This document shows positions 43,555-53,158 of a DNA stretch of 64,000 bases, piece after piece. Made by a program: the position numbers and the translations under genes. The notes beneath the pieces were generated by a model, which saw only the letters and a program-made list of their open reading frames with translations, was not told the DNA's origin and ran no database searches. Source of the stretch: Paenibacillus_E sp052115445 (GTDB lineage Bacteria > Bacillota > Bacilli > Paenibacillales > NBRC-103111); assembly GCF_052115445.1 (NCBI RefSeq), contig NZ_JBFRGR010000013.1, positions 1-64,000 on the forward strand, in the 5' to 3' direction. Positions within the stretch are counted from its first letter, which is position 1, and every line of letters starts with the position of its first letter.

Positions 43555-44637
43555 CTAGTCGAAATATACAGCTTTACCTGTTTTCGCAGACTCATAAATA
43601 GCTTCCAAAATCTCAGATACCACACAAGCTTGCTCTGGTGTAACAACGGGATCGGTGTCATTCTCTATCGCCTGAATCCATAATCTCATTTCTAGATCTG
43701 AGGCAACTTCTGCCTTTCCATCATAAAAAGCGACTCCGCCCGCTTGCAATTCCACTTCTGTCGTGAACAAACGACTGTGCTTCTCACCGTTAATACGAAG
43801 GCCGCCTTTCATATCAGCGCCGCCTTCTGTCCCAGAAAGTGTACATTTCGCTTCATCGACTTCAAGCGTATTCAACGCCCAGCTCGATTCAAGAATAATC
43901 GTTGCACCATTTTTCATCGTAATCATGCCAAATGCGGAATCCTCCACCGTAAACTTAGCTGGATCCCAAGGGCCCCAAGCATTCGCCGCGTTCTCACGCC
44001 CAGATAGCTTGTGATAGGAAGTCCCCAATACAACCGCAGGCTCGTAGTTGTTCATCATCCACAACGTCAAATCTAAGGCATGCGTTCCGATATCGATCAA
44101 CGGGCCTCCGCCTTGTTTCTCTTCATCCAGGAATACGCCCCATGTAGGTACTGCGCGGCGACGAATCGCATGTGCCTTCGCGAAATAAATCTCGCCAAGC
44201 TCGCCTTCGGAACAAATTTTATATAAATGTTGGCTATCGCCACGGAAGCGATTGTTGTAGCCGACTGTTAGCTTTTTGCCAGTACGTTTAGCTGCTTCCA
44301 CCATGCGTCTTGCGTCAGAAGCTGTTTTCGCCATAGGCTTCTCTGACATAACGTGCTTGCCTGCTTCCAAAGCAGCAATCGTAATTTCCGCGTGGGAATC
44401 ATTCGGCGTACACACATGTACGATATCGATGGAGCTATCTTTCAACACCTCACGATAATCTTCATACACGCGAGCTTCTCCCTTACCATACTTCGCAGCT
44501 GCTTCCTGCGCTTTCTCCGAAATGATATCGCAGAATGCTACCATTTCTACATTGTCCAATTTGCTTAGACTAGGCATGTGTTTGCCATTGGCAATCCCTC
44601 CACACCCAATAATCGCGATCCGATACGTCGTTGACAT
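43555..44637 (-). CDS. Gfo/Idh/MocA family oxidoreductase
   Basis: A 360-residue NAD(P)-binding oxidoreductase (Rossmann start AIIGCGGIANGKHMPSL, catalytic box SEKPMAKTA, and YNNRFRGDS / GPLIDIGTHALDL in the C-terminal domain). It belongs to a different subgroup from the pair at 15-17 kb (little shared sequence beyond the motifs). Substrate unknown; probably oxidises an inositol-like or aldose sugar. GAGGAGG lies upstream of the start. Confidence 0.9.
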   Translation of the reverse strand: MSTTYRIAIIGCGGIANGKHMPSLSKLDNVEMVAFCDIISEKAQEAAAKYGKGEARVYEDYREVLKDSSIDIVHVCTPNDSHAEITIAALEAGKHVMSEKPMAKTASDARRMVEAAKRTGKKLTVGYNNRFRGDSQHLYKICSEGELGEIYFAKAHAIRRRAVPTWGVFLDEEKQGGGPLIDIGTHALDLTLWMMNNYEPAVVLGTSYHKLSGRENAANAWGPWDPAKFTVEDSAFGMITMKNGATIILESSWALNTLEVDEAKCTLSGTEGGADMKGGLRINGEKHSRLFTTEVELQAGGVAFYDGKAEVASDLEMRLWIQAIENDTDPVVTPEQACVVSEILEAIYESAKTGKAVYFD

Positions 44638-44806
44638 GATGTTCCTCCTCTATAATGATCCTGCAAGTTCTGATAATGACAGTACTATTATGTATACACT
44701 AATTATACCCAATACCCCCGTTAATAAAATTCCCGATTTTGCGAATATTGTATGCAATTGTGTTATCTCATTACATAAAACACGATATCCCAGCCCACAC
44801 ACAGCA

Positions 44807-44994
44807 CTTAACTGGAAAAATTACAGCTATTACGAAGAGAAATCCTCGAAAAAGCGATTTAGATGGAAAACATGTAGGTAATTATCGACATTTTGTTCAT
44901 ATCAGCATCATCAGCCAAAATTAACTGTATGAAATCCATTTATTCCTCATTCCAGACGAAATCGCCATGAATTAACCGTAGAAAATCCATTTAT
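44807..44994. repeat. Four-unit mirror repeat element, family 1, locus A
   Basis: Four 24-base units. Two in one orientation begin at about 44807 (degenerate) and 44858, two inverted units begin at 44920 and 44971. Spacing inside each pair is 51 bases and between the mirror units 62. The unit consensus is close to ATTAGCTG-TA-AAAATCCATCTAT. The same layout recurs at 59925-60112. The remaining parts of 44638-45077 show no gene. Confidence 0.75.
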
Positions 44995-45077
44995 TCGCTA
45001 TATGTAGCGCGAGTATCCCATCAAGCCCTCTGTACAGAAAAAAAGCACGGCCACTGACTAATCAGCATCCATGCTAC

Positions 45078-45794
45078 TTACTTTTTAATCATCGTGGCTA
45101 CAAGCTTGTACCCCACGCCGCGTATCGAATCAATCTGAACCGATTGCTGATTCATTTCCAGCTTCTTGCGCAGAGAGCTCACATGCACATCAACCGTACG
45201 CTGGCCCCCGATATAGTCGAAGCCCCACACGATATTCATGAGATCATCTCGCGTAACAACGACACCTGGCCGCTGAACCAGATACAACAGAACCTCGAAC
45301 TCCTTCGGACGTAACGGAATCGACTCGCCACCCAGCACAACTTCATATTTCTCTGGATAAATACGAAGCTCACCCGCCTGAATGACTTTCTCATTCGACT
45401 TGGCGATATCCGCAGCCGCTTCATCCGATTGTGTACGCCGCAAGACAGCAGCCACACGCGCAAGCAGCTCGGCCACCCCAAATGGCTTCGTGATATAATC
45501 ATCAGCCCCATGCTTCAAGCCTTGCACGACTTCATCTTCTGCGTTGCGAGCCGTTAGGATAATGACAGGCGTTCGATTTCCTTTCTGCCTAAGCTTAGCT
45601 AATACCTCAAAGCCACTAAGTCCTGGCAGCATAATATCCAAAATAATCAAATCATACGACTGCTGAAGCGCCTCCTGCAGGCCATCTCCACCATGATCAA
45701 TCACCTTCGTATCATAGGCTTCCTGCGAAAGATTATAAGATAACAACCGAGCCAATGTCGGTTCATCTTCAATTACTAGTATCTTTTGTGCCAT
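45078..45794 (-). CDS. phoP: PhoP-like response regulator (OmpR family)
   Basis: A 238-residue regulator with receiver domain (D53 in ILDIMLPGLSG, K103 in YITKPFG) and a C-terminal OmpR winged helix (RPKEFEVLLYLVQRPG, GGQRTVDVHVSSLRKKL). With the PhoR-like kinase next to it and PHO-box repeats in its own promoter it is very probably PhoP, the phosphate starvation regulator. Unusually, it follows the kinase gene instead of preceding it. Confidence 0.85.
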   Translation of the reverse strand: MAQKILVIEDEPTLARLLSYNLSQEAYDTKVIDHGGDGLQEALQQSYDLIILDIMLPGLSGFEVLAKLRQKGNRTPVIILTARNAEDEVVQGLKHGADDYITKPFGVAELLARVAAVLRRTQSDEAAADIAKSNEKVIQAGELRIYPEKYEVVLGGESIPLRPKEFEVLLYLVQRPGVVVTRDDLMNIVWGFDYIGGQRTVDVHVSSLRKKLEMNQQSVQIDSIRGVGYKLVATMIKK

Positions 45795-45836
45795 GGGATC
45801 CCCCGCATTTACAGTTTATTAACATTGCACAACCCC

Positions 45837-45890
45837 AGTGTATCACACAAATGTAAAGGCATTGTAAAGCCTTCGTCATCGCGGTGTAAA
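45837..45890 (-). promoter_or_regulatory. PHO-box repeats and -10 of the phoP promoter
   Basis: On the minus strand TTTACA occurs at 45890-45885, 45868-45863 and 45857-45852; the starts are 22 and 11 bases apart, so they lie on an 11-base period with one degenerate repeat (ATGACG) between. This is the spacing of PhoP-binding TT(A/C/T)ACA repeats. TACACT (45842-45837) follows as a -10 box. It suggests phoP autoregulation from a promoter located between phoR and phoP. Confidence 0.7.
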
Positions 45891-45914
45891 TCCGCAACTT
45901 ATTATTGACCTATT

Positions 45915-47711
45915 TTAATGAATCACAGGCAATTCAATAATAAATTTGGTGCCTACACCTACTTCACTTTCAACACGAATCGTTCCTTTGTGCATTTCCA
46001 CTAGATGCTTAACGATAGATAACCCCAACCCTGTACCGCCTGAGCTTCGGGATCTTGCTTTATCCACCCGATAAAATCGTTCAAAAATTCGCGGTAAATC
46101 CTTCTTCGGTATCCCCATCCCCGTATCCGAAACAATAATGCGCAGTCGCTCATAATCCCCGTCAGCATTGGTTTCCAGTGGTTCTACACGAAGCTTAACT
46201 TTCCCGCCATCTTGCGTATAGGCAATGCCATTGGACAGCAAATTGATAATGATTTGTCGCAACCGATCCTCATCCGCTTCAATATACATATCATCCTCAA
46301 CCGTCATGCTGAGCTCGATATGCTTCTTCTCGGCTTCTTTTCGTAATACGCTAAGCGATCTATCTACAAATTCAGGTAAATAAACAGGAGAGAAATTCAT
46401 CGGAATCCGCTTCGATTCAATCTTCGAAAGCTCCAGAATATCCCCAATCAATCGGTTCAACCGTTCACTCTCATCAAAAATGATTTGCAGAAACGATACC
46501 GCCGTTTCCTTATCGTTCAACGCACCTGCCAGCAGCGTCTCTGCAAAGCCTTTAACTGCCGCAATCGGCGTTTTCAGCTCATGGGAGACATTCGCCACGA
46601 ATTCACTGCGCATTCGCTCTAGTCTGCGAACTGCCGTGATATCGTGGAGCACGATTAGCACGCCTGACCATTCTTCATCCTCATGTGCGATAGGACTCAA
46701 ATGAATATCCAAGATACGCTCAGCTGGGTAATAGAACATCATCTCGTCCGAAATCGGTTCCTGAAGCTCAATGCACTCTTGAATCATCTTGGTAAAATCA
46801 TATTGCTGCTTCGCTTCATTGTATTTCTTCCCTAAAAGCTCTTGAGAAGAGAAGCCCAGAATAGCTTCTGCCGAAGGATTGAGCAGCATAATCCGCTCTT
46901 CGCGGTCAATCATCATGATCCCGCTCATCATATTTTCCATGACGCCTTGCAATCTGCGTTCATTTTCTTGGATGCGCGCCATTTGCCCTTGCAGGCTTTC
47001 GGACATTCGATTAATCGCTTGCCCTAGCTGCCCCACCTCATCATTCCGATAAGAAGGAACACGGGATTCATAATTCAAATTCGTGATTTGCTGCGCGACT
47101 TTCGTCATTCGCTCGATCGGGCGTGTAATCCCTTTGGCAATGCGATAGCTGACAATACCCGCAATGACGAAGAGGATCGCTAGTCCTGAAATAAGGAAAT
47201 ACCAGAGACTGCGGATGGATTTATCTACTTGGGCTAAGCTCAATGAAATGCGTAAATACCCCATTGTCACTTTGGCTTCATTTTTTACCGGAATAGCCGC
47301 ATACAGCATGTTCTCCTTTAGCGTGTCACTATACCGTGTCATATATCCAATTCCATCCTTCGCGGCTGCCGCGATTTCCGGTCTTGTTAAATGATTGTCC
47401 ATCTGCTCTGGCTGTTGGTCAGAGTCACCGAGAACTTTGCCGTCAGCACGTACATACGTCAATCGCTCCGTTGTTGCGTCTTTGAGCCGATGGGCCTGCG
47501 CCGTATAATACTTAATCAACTCAGCGTCCGTTCCCTGATAATCCCATACACCACTAGAAGCAATCACATGAAGCTCTCGCTCCATATTTTCTTTTAATGA
47601 ATTCACATGCGAACTCTCGAGAACCTTTGCCATGAAAATACCAGCAATTAACATCGAGCATCCGATTAATAAGATTAAAATCAGGGTTAACTTTGCACGA
47701 AATTTCGTCAT
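45915..47711 (-). CDS. phoR: PhoR-like sensor histidine kinase
   Basis: A 598-residue kinase: membrane segment near 10-28, extracytoplasmic sensor, second membrane segment near 170, HAMP (RIAKGITRPIERMTKVAQQI), PAS domain (MENMMSGIMMIDREERIML), HisKA with the phospho-acceptor His in VSHELKTPIA, and HATPase with DTGMGIPK and GTGLGLSIVKHLVEMH. The ATG at 47711 has GGAGG 11 bases upstream. It belongs to the PhoR/ResE/WalK class; assignment to PhoR rests on the neighbouring PHO-box regulator. Confidence 0.8.
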   Translation of the reverse strand: MTKFRAKLTLILILLIGCSMLIAGIFMAKVLESSHVNSLKENMERELHVIASSGVWDYQGTDAELIKYYTAQAHRLKDATTERLTYVRADGKVLGDSDQQPEQMDNHLTRPEIAAAAKDGIGYMTRYSDTLKENMLYAAIPVKNEAKVTMGYLRISLSLAQVDKSIRSLWYFLISGLAILFVIAGIVSYRIAKGITRPIERMTKVAQQITNLNYESRVPSYRNDEVGQLGQAINRMSESLQGQMARIQENERRLQGVMENMMSGIMMIDREERIMLLNPSAEAILGFSSQELLGKKYNEAKQQYDFTKMIQECIELQEPISDEMMFYYPAERILDIHLSPIAHEDEEWSGVLIVLHDITAVRRLERMRSEFVANVSHELKTPIAAVKGFAETLLAGALNDKETAVSFLQIIFDESERLNRLIGDILELSKIESKRIPMNFSPVYLPEFVDRSLSVLRKEAEKKHIELSMTVEDDMYIEADEDRLRQIIINLLSNGIAYTQDGGKVKLRVEPLETNADGDYERLRIIVSDTGMGIPKKDLPRIFERFYRVDKARSRSSGGTGLGLSIVKHLVEMHKGTIRVESEVGVGTKFIIELPVIH

Positions 47712-47769
47712 GGATGCATGAACCTCCAACAGGGTTGTGTGCCGATATCGTCTATAACATATAGAAAAA

Positions 47770-47791
47770 GGGCTACTCTAAATAGTAACCC
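47770..47791 (-). terminator. Terminator of the fumarase gene
   Basis: On the minus strand GGGTTACT and AGTAGCCC form an 8-position stem with one non-Watson-Crick pair, followed by TTTTTC. It lies about 70 bases after the fumarase stop codon. Confidence 0.65.
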
Positions 47792-47858
47792 TAATTTCTA
47801 CAGCTAATCCAGTATTTTTTTTGTAAAGGTCAAAGTAACACTAATCACAAGGAATTAC

Positions 47859-49409
47859 TTATTTGAAAACGGGCTCTTTGAGAGCTGCCAGTTTTTCTAA
47901 CGAGTTCTTCTCTACATCTGCATGTAGACTGTTGCCGTGTGAATCCATCGTCACGATCGCAGCGAAGCCTTCTGTTTCCAAGTGCCACATCGCTTCTGGA
48001 ATACCGAATTCCATATAATCAACACCTTCAACCTTTTTGAAGCATTGTGCGTAGTACTGTGCAGCACCACCGATGGCATTCAAGTATACACCGCCGTGAT
48101 CTTTCAACGCCGCTAGCGTTTTCGGCCCCATGCCGCCTTTACCAATCACCGCGCGAATACCGAACTTTTTAATAATATCGCCTTGGTAAGGCTCCTCACG
48201 AATACTCGTTGTCGGTCCAGCCGCCTTCACATGCCACTCACCCGCATCATCCTTGGCCATAACCGGACCGCAGTGATAAATAGCAGCGCCATTCAGATCG
48301 ATTGGTGCATCGTGATCCATCAAATATTTGTGCAGGGCATCGCGTCCAGTGTGCATCGTCCCATTTATAACAACGACGTCACCAACTTTCAAGCTGCGAA
48401 TTTGCTCTTCCGAAATTGGCGTCGTCAACACGATTTCGCGACGCTCTTCTTGTGGTGTATTTTTAGCTTCCTCAAGACTTGCTTCGAAAGCCTCCTTGAA
48501 AGACACTTCTTCGCCTCTTGGGTAGGACCAGCCGTTAATTTCACCTGTTTCCGCATTCAAAATAACGCCTTGGCGACGGAAAGCCCAGCAGTTATAAGCT
48601 ACGGACACGAAGAAACTAGCTGGTAAACGATTCATGACGCCAACTTTACAACCAAGCAAAGTCACTTGACCTCCAAAACCCATCGTACCAATACCTAGCG
48701 TGTTCGCATGTTCCATAACGTATTCTTCAACTTTACGAAGGTCCGGATGCGGGTTCACATCGTCTACACGACGGAACAATTGATGCTTCGCCAGCTCATA
48801 ACCGCTTGTCCGGTCGCCGCCGATACCAACACCGATAAAGCCTGCGCTGCAACCTTGACCTTGTGCTTGATACACCGCGTGCATAACACATTTGCGAATC
48901 CCGTCGAGGTCACGACCTGCTTTGCCTACACCTTCTAGATCAGCTGGGAGGCTATATTGAATATTTTTGTTCTCGCAGCCGCCGCCTTTGAGAATGAGCT
49001 TCACTTCCACATCATCGCGTTCCCATTGCTCAAAATGAATAACGGGTGTTCCTGGTCCGAGGTTATCCCCGCTATTAGCACCCGTAAGCGAATCTACGGA
49101 ATTCGTCCGAAGTTTGGAAGCTTTCGTTGCGTTCGCAACAGCTTCAAGAATATGTTTCTTCATCACAATTTGGTTTGCCCCAACTGGACAGTGTATAATA
49201 AACGTTGGCATTCCTGTATCCTGGCAAATCGGGGATACATTCGTTTCCGCCATATGAATGTTATCGGCAATTCGGGATAACGACAACGCAGAACGCGTAC
49301 CATTGTCCTCTTTAATTTGTGCAGCCTGTACCGCACGACGAACATCACCAGGAAGATTCGTGGATGTTTCTACAATTAAATCATACACACTTTGATAAAA
49401 ATGTTGCAT
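47859..49409 (-). CDS. Fumarate hydratase, class I (iron-sulfur)
   Basis: A 516-residue class I fumarase catalysing the reversible hydration of fumarate to malate. It shows ICQDTGMPT (Cys62) and GQGCSAGFIG, both consistent with the [4Fe-4S] site, and the two-domain layout (an about 300-residue alpha domain plus a C-terminal beta domain from about 330). It matches the malate dehydrogenase and isocitrate dehydrogenase genes further along as a TCA-cycle enzyme. GGAG lies 12 bases upstream of the start. Confidence 0.92.
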   Translation of the reverse strand: MQHFYQSVYDLIVETSTNLPGDVRRAVQAAQIKEDNGTRSALSLSRIADNIHMAETNVSPICQDTGMPTFIIHCPVGANQIVMKKHILEAVANATKASKLRTNSVDSLTGANSGDNLGPGTPVIHFEQWERDDVEVKLILKGGGCENKNIQYSLPADLEGVGKAGRDLDGIRKCVMHAVYQAQGQGCSAGFIGVGIGGDRTSGYELAKHQLFRRVDDVNPHPDLRKVEEYVMEHANTLGIGTMGFGGQVTLLGCKVGVMNRLPASFFVSVAYNCWAFRRQGVILNAETGEINGWSYPRGEEVSFKEAFEASLEEAKNTPQEERREIVLTTPISEEQIRSLKVGDVVVINGTMHTGRDALHKYLMDHDAPIDLNGAAIYHCGPVMAKDDAGEWHVKAAGPTTSIREEPYQGDIIKKFGIRAVIGKGGMGPKTLAALKDHGGVYLNAIGGAAQYYAQCFKKVEGVDYMEFGIPEAMWHLETEGFAAIVTMDSHGNSLHADVEKNSLEKLAALKEPVFK

Positions 49410-49525
49410 AACGCTTTCTAGCTCCTCTCAATTACCCGCATAATCGTAAAGAATATAAACCATTATACCATACCTCATAGGATCAGTTCGACGTTCTTGT
49501 GAGCAAAACAAGGAGATTCGCTGAC

Positions 49526-50668
49526 ATGTATAAAAGGATTGCGATTTCGATTCTCGTTAGTCTACTCGGGCTTACGCTTTTGCTAACCCCCTTGCAGGCT
49601 GAACGGTCCGAGACCATTTACTACCAAGATCAGGTTGCCGTTCTGATGTATCATCACATCCATGATACCGACACGAGCTCAAGCACAATCACAAGTGCGC
49701 TATTTCAAAACCAGTTAACGATGCTACTCAGCAAAGGCTATCATTTTATTTCTTTAGATGAGTTTAAAATGTACTTGGCAGGTGCGACCGTTCCATCGAA
49801 CGCGGTACTGGTTACATTTGATGATGGGTATCGAAGCTTCTTTACAGGGGCTTACCCGATTCTCAAAAGCTTACGCATACCCGCTGTCAACTTCGTCATC
49901 ACAACGGATTTGGCGAACCCCTTGGCCTCCTATATTCCGTCGATGTCCAAGGAGCAGATCAGTGAAATGACGCATACGACGAATTTCATCGACATCGGTT
50001 GCCACACGGACAACCTTCACCACAAGCTCCCGAGTGGCGAAGCCGCGCTTGTAGGCAGGCTCGATGACGAGAACGCGGATGCTTATCAGCAGCGCGTGTT
50101 CACGGATGCGCAAGCCTGCATCGGCAAGCTTGCACCGCTCACGGATCACAAGCCGCTCGACGCGATGGCGTACCCGTACGGCATCACGTCGCCTGCGGCG
50201 ACGGAGCAAGTGAAGAAGGCGGGCATCCGCTACGCCTTCACGATCTCGCCCGAGATGGCGACGCGCAGCGCCGATCATATGTTGATCCCGCGGATCAACG
50301 CGGGCAGCCCGAACATCACGCCGGAGCTGCTGCTGCGCTCGATCCAGCGCCGGGTTACGGCGCAGCCGGGCAGCGCGCCGCTGCGCCTGGACGCGGCCGC
50401 TGCCGCCGCGCAGCTCGGCGGCAGCGCAACCGCAGAAGGCGGAGAGCTTCGCCTCCGCCTCGGGCAACAGGCATTCACCCTGGGGGTGAATGCCAAGACC
50501 GCGACGCGCGGCGACGGCGCGCGCGTCCGACTGCGGGAGCCCGTGCTGCGCGAGCACGGGCAGGTCACGATCGCGCTTGACGATCTGCAAGCGCTGATCG
50601 GGCAGCCGCTCGTCTACACCCCGGCCACCGGTAAGGTGGCTGTGCGGGTGGCGCCGAGCGTGAAATAG
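49526..50668 (+). CDS. Polysaccharide deacetylase with C-terminal stalk-like domain
   Basis: A 380-residue secreted protein with a signal peptide (cleavage near LTPLQA). The NodB-type domain (about 35-280) shows VLMYHHIHD, the metal-binding TFDDGY and IGCHTDNLHH. The last 85 residues (GELRLRLGQQAF to KVAVRVAPSVK) resemble the copper-amine-oxidase N-terminal-like repeats often found in Paenibacillus surface proteins. It removes N- or O-acetyl groups from a wall or extracellular polysaccharide. The ATG at 49526 has GGAG 10 bases upstream. From about 49960 the base composition becomes very GC-rich, unlike the first third of the gene. Confidence 0.85.
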   Translation: MYKRIAISILVSLLGLTLLLTPLQAERSETIYYQDQVAVLMYHHIHDTDTSSSTITSALFQNQLTMLLSKGYHFISLDEFKMYLAGATVPSNAVLVTFDDGYRSFFTGAYPILKSLRIPAVNFVITTDLANPLASYIPSMSKEQISEMTHTTNFIDIGCHTDNLHHKLPSGEAALVGRLDDENADAYQQRVFTDAQACIGKLAPLTDHKPLDAMAYPYGITSPAATEQVKKAGIRYAFTISPEMATRSADHMLIPRINAGSPNITPELLLRSIQRRVTAQPGSAPLRLDAAAAAAQLGGSATAEGGELRLRLGQQAFTLGVNAKTATRGDGARVRLREPVLREHGQVTIALDDLQALIGQPLVYTPATGKVAVRVAPSVK

Positions 50669-50669
50669 A

Positions 50670-50711
50670 AACAGGAGCGTCAACACGTTTTCTCGTGTTG
50701 ACGCTCCTGTT
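50670..50711 (+). terminator. Strong terminator of the deacetylase gene
   Basis: An 18-bp perfect stem (arms 50670-50687 and 50694-50711, AACAGGAGCGTC...) with a 6-base loop, followed by TTGTTTT. Confidence 0.9.
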
Positions 50712-50750
50712 TTGTTTTATCCGCTTCTTTCTCCAGAACCTCCAGAACCA

Positions 50751-50936
50751 TTAGTCCGAAATAATCGAATTAATCTTACTATCCCTATCAATAATTATTA
50801 TTTAGTCCTACATTGCCGAACTAAATCGCCCGAAACAGCCCACACGCTATGAAAATGGGTATTTAAGTCGGCAGAATCGGACTATTTATCATTTTCAGAA
50901 ACGAGTCCTTGTTTTAATTCGGAGATATCGGACTAA
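50751..50936. repeat. Four-unit mirror repeat element, family 2
   Basis: Four 23-base units of the form TTAGTCCGA-N6-CCGAATTAA: direct at 50751 and 50802, inverted at 50863 and 50914. Distances are 51, 61 and 51 bases. The unit sequence is unrelated to that of the elements at 44.8 and 59.9 kb, but the geometry is nearly the same. The rest of 50712-51001 holds no gene. Confidence 0.8.
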
Positions 50937-51001
50937 CGAAAGGCTGACGACTACCTGTATAGGTATTTTGTTAACTGAGCCAGTGGCTTGTTCCCCTATC
51001 T

Positions 51002-53113
51002 CTACTGCACAACCACATCATCAAACTTCGCATTGGCCCGATGCGCATTCAACCCAATTTCCCCAGCAGTTAAGCTCGTATCCGTCGCAGACAGCTCTAA
51101 ATTTCCATTCACCCAGTACTCCAAATTTCCGCCATTGACGACTGCCTTCATCGTATACCAGTTGCCCGTAGTAAAAGCATAGTTTTTAGAAGCTAACGCC
51201 GCGAACACGCCGCCGACCTTCTTCTGAATCTTCAGCTGTCCGGTCAGCTTATAATACTGGAAGCTGTAATAGTTATTCGCGTCCGAATACCGTGCATCCA
51301 ACCCGACGCCTGCATAACCGCCACTGTCAAAGCTATCTACTTTGACCTTGGCGCTAAGCGTATAATTCGTCCAAGCTGTGTTCCCCTTGAGCGCATGCGT
51401 ATCCGAGGCTGCCGAATTGCTTTGTTGATACACTTTGGACCCATCTGTGACAACAGCCCATGTCCCGCCTGTCGTCGTCCAGCCACTTGCCGAGCCGGTT
51501 TCAAAATTCTCACTTAACACCGGTGTAGGCGGTGGAGTCGTAGTCGTCGTTTTGACCAGCTTAATCACATCGAAATACAGTTGGTAGCCTGTGCTTGCCG
51601 CATTTTTACCCGTGACCGTGTACTTGAAGGTATGATTGCCAGCCGTAGCAAAGGTGACTGTGCCCATCGATGTTTTCTTGTAGCCCAAACCATTCTGAGG
51701 ATGAGCCGGAGCCGCCTCGAATAGTGAAACTGTACTTCCTTGATTAGCGCCATCAATAGCGAGTTGGAAATCACCAGCTCCTGGCCCTGTCGCATTATAG
51801 CTATACAATTCATATGTACCTGCCGTTGGCACATTCACATTCAATTGCACATAATCGCCAACTGCGGTCGAGGTCATCCGCATCCCAAACCCATAATTAA
51901 CCGAATACGGCACGGTATAATCCGAATAAAAGCCGATGCCTGCCGTATGTGTCTGATAAGGCCATTGATAGGAGATAACGTACGTTAATGGCTTCGGTGC
52001 GGGTGTTCCTGTAAAGTTCCAGTCCCATCCATAATTGTTATCTGGCACAGATTCCGTTGGATACGTCGGATCGATCACCGTTCGAGTCGTCGTTGTATTC
52101 GTTACCGTGAGCGGTGCTGAACGTCTTCGCGTCAACTCCAGATAAATCGCATTACTGCCGATAATATACGGGCTAAATGTATCCATATCCAGGGCTGACG
52201 CATAGTAGAACCAGGTTAAGTCCGTATTGGTATACAGCGGCGTCCAATCCTGCAAGGTCAAGCTTGTCGCTGATGCGATGGTATTATTGTAAACCATGAG
52301 ATATTTGCCAATAACGGAGCTATAGAAGACATACCCGTTCGAGCCATTTGCCAAATCTGAAGCGTTCCCGCCTCTGCCTGGTTCGGTCCATGTGCCATAA
52401 TAGAAGTTTTTCCATGCATTAGGATCACCTAATTGACTGATCAGAGCACGTGCTACGCGTTCACTTTTAAACATCCCCGTCGCAAATGCATTGGATCTAA
52501 GATCCGCCCACGCATGTGCATAGAAAATGTACGCATAGCCACCAGCTTCATCTACGTAGAAATTATGGTCACCTGCACCGAAATCATAGTAATTCCCTGT
52601 GTAATCCACATAGCCATGAATATCGGAATTGTCACTTGTCACGACATCGCCGACTTTCGTTACGGTCGCCAGATTATCAGTCGATTTATACATTTTGATC
52701 TTTCTGTAATGATTTGCGGCCACGCTACCTAGAAAATAATCGTATTCCATATGCGCCGTCACATAGAACGTACTTGTCGCATTGTCATAATACAATCCGA
52801 CCACCCAGTCAGCCGCATCCATGCCTGTTACGGTATTTTCCGTTGCAGTCTCAAGCCCTGCATAGGTCGTCGCCTTTCTCATTTTGAACGCATTGCCTCT
52901 GCCCCACACCGAATACAGATAGCCATTGGCCGTGGCGAAGCCCGGTCTCGCATCTCCGCCACCCCATGTCATGGTGGTCAAAGCGCCCATCGTTGTTTTA
53001 TAAGGTGTGTTCGCCGTGGCTGCCTCTACCTGATTCCCCTCGAATGTAAACAAGCTCACCACTAAACCTAATGCAATCATTAAGGCAACGAAACCAACCA
53101 TTCTCTTCCTCAC
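51002..53113 (-). CDS. Secreted multidomain glycan-binding protein, possible glycosidase
   Basis: A 703-residue secreted protein (signal peptide ending near VEA). Residues about 40-360 form a propeller-like region rich in Trp, Tyr, Asp and Asn (LYSVWGRGNAF, YVDEAGGYAYIFYAHAW), possibly a GH43-type or related glycosidase. Residues 400-540 form a CBM6/CBM35-like module (GDYVQLNVNVPTAGTYELYS), and after a Pro/Thr linker (TTTTPPPTP) the C-terminal 170 residues match the laminin-G-like/CBM66-type fold (ENFETGSASGWTTTGGTW, SFQYYKLTGQL). Start is GTG with GGAGG eight bases upstream. It is the last gene of the importer operon at 51-56.6 kb, so it probably provides the substrate for that importer. Confidence 0.72.
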   Translation of the reverse strand: MRKRMVGFVALMIALGLVVSLFTFEGNQVEAATANTPYKTTMGALTTMTWGGGDARPGFATANGYLYSVWGRGNAFKMRKATTYAGLETATENTVTGMDAADWVVGLYYDNATSTFYVTAHMEYDYFLGSVAANHYRKIKMYKSTDNLATVTKVGDVVTSDNSDIHGYVDYTGNYYDFGAGDHNFYVDEAGGYAYIFYAHAWADLRSNAFATGMFKSERVARALISQLGDPNAWKNFYYGTWTEPGRGGNASDLANGSNGYVFYSSVIGKYLMVYNNTIASATSLTLQDWTPLYTNTDLTWFYYASALDMDTFSPYIIGSNAIYLELTRRRSAPLTVTNTTTTRTVIDPTYPTESVPDNNYGWDWNFTGTPAPKPLTYVISYQWPYQTHTAGIGFYSDYTVPYSVNYGFGMRMTSTAVGDYVQLNVNVPTAGTYELYSYNATGPGAGDFQLAIDGANQGSTVSLFEAAPAHPQNGLGYKKTSMGTVTFATAGNHTFKYTVTGKNAASTGYQLYFDVIKLVKTTTTTPPPTPVLSENFETGSASGWTTTGGTWAVVTDGSKVYQQSNSAASDTHALKGNTAWTNYTLSAKVKVDSFDSGGYAGVGLDARYSDANNYYSFQYYKLTGQLKIQKKVGGVFAALASKNYAFTTGNWYTMKAVVNGGNLEYWVNGNLELSATDTSLTAGEIGLNAHRANAKFDDVVVQ

Positions 53114-53158
53114 GTTACATCCCTCCTACAATCTCAATTTTTGATAATTAACCAATCA

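Noticed and set aside
49871..50686. 271-residue leftward frame antisense to the deacetylase
   Set aside because: Created by the high GC content, which depletes stop codons; Arg/Ala-rich and without a ribosome binding site.
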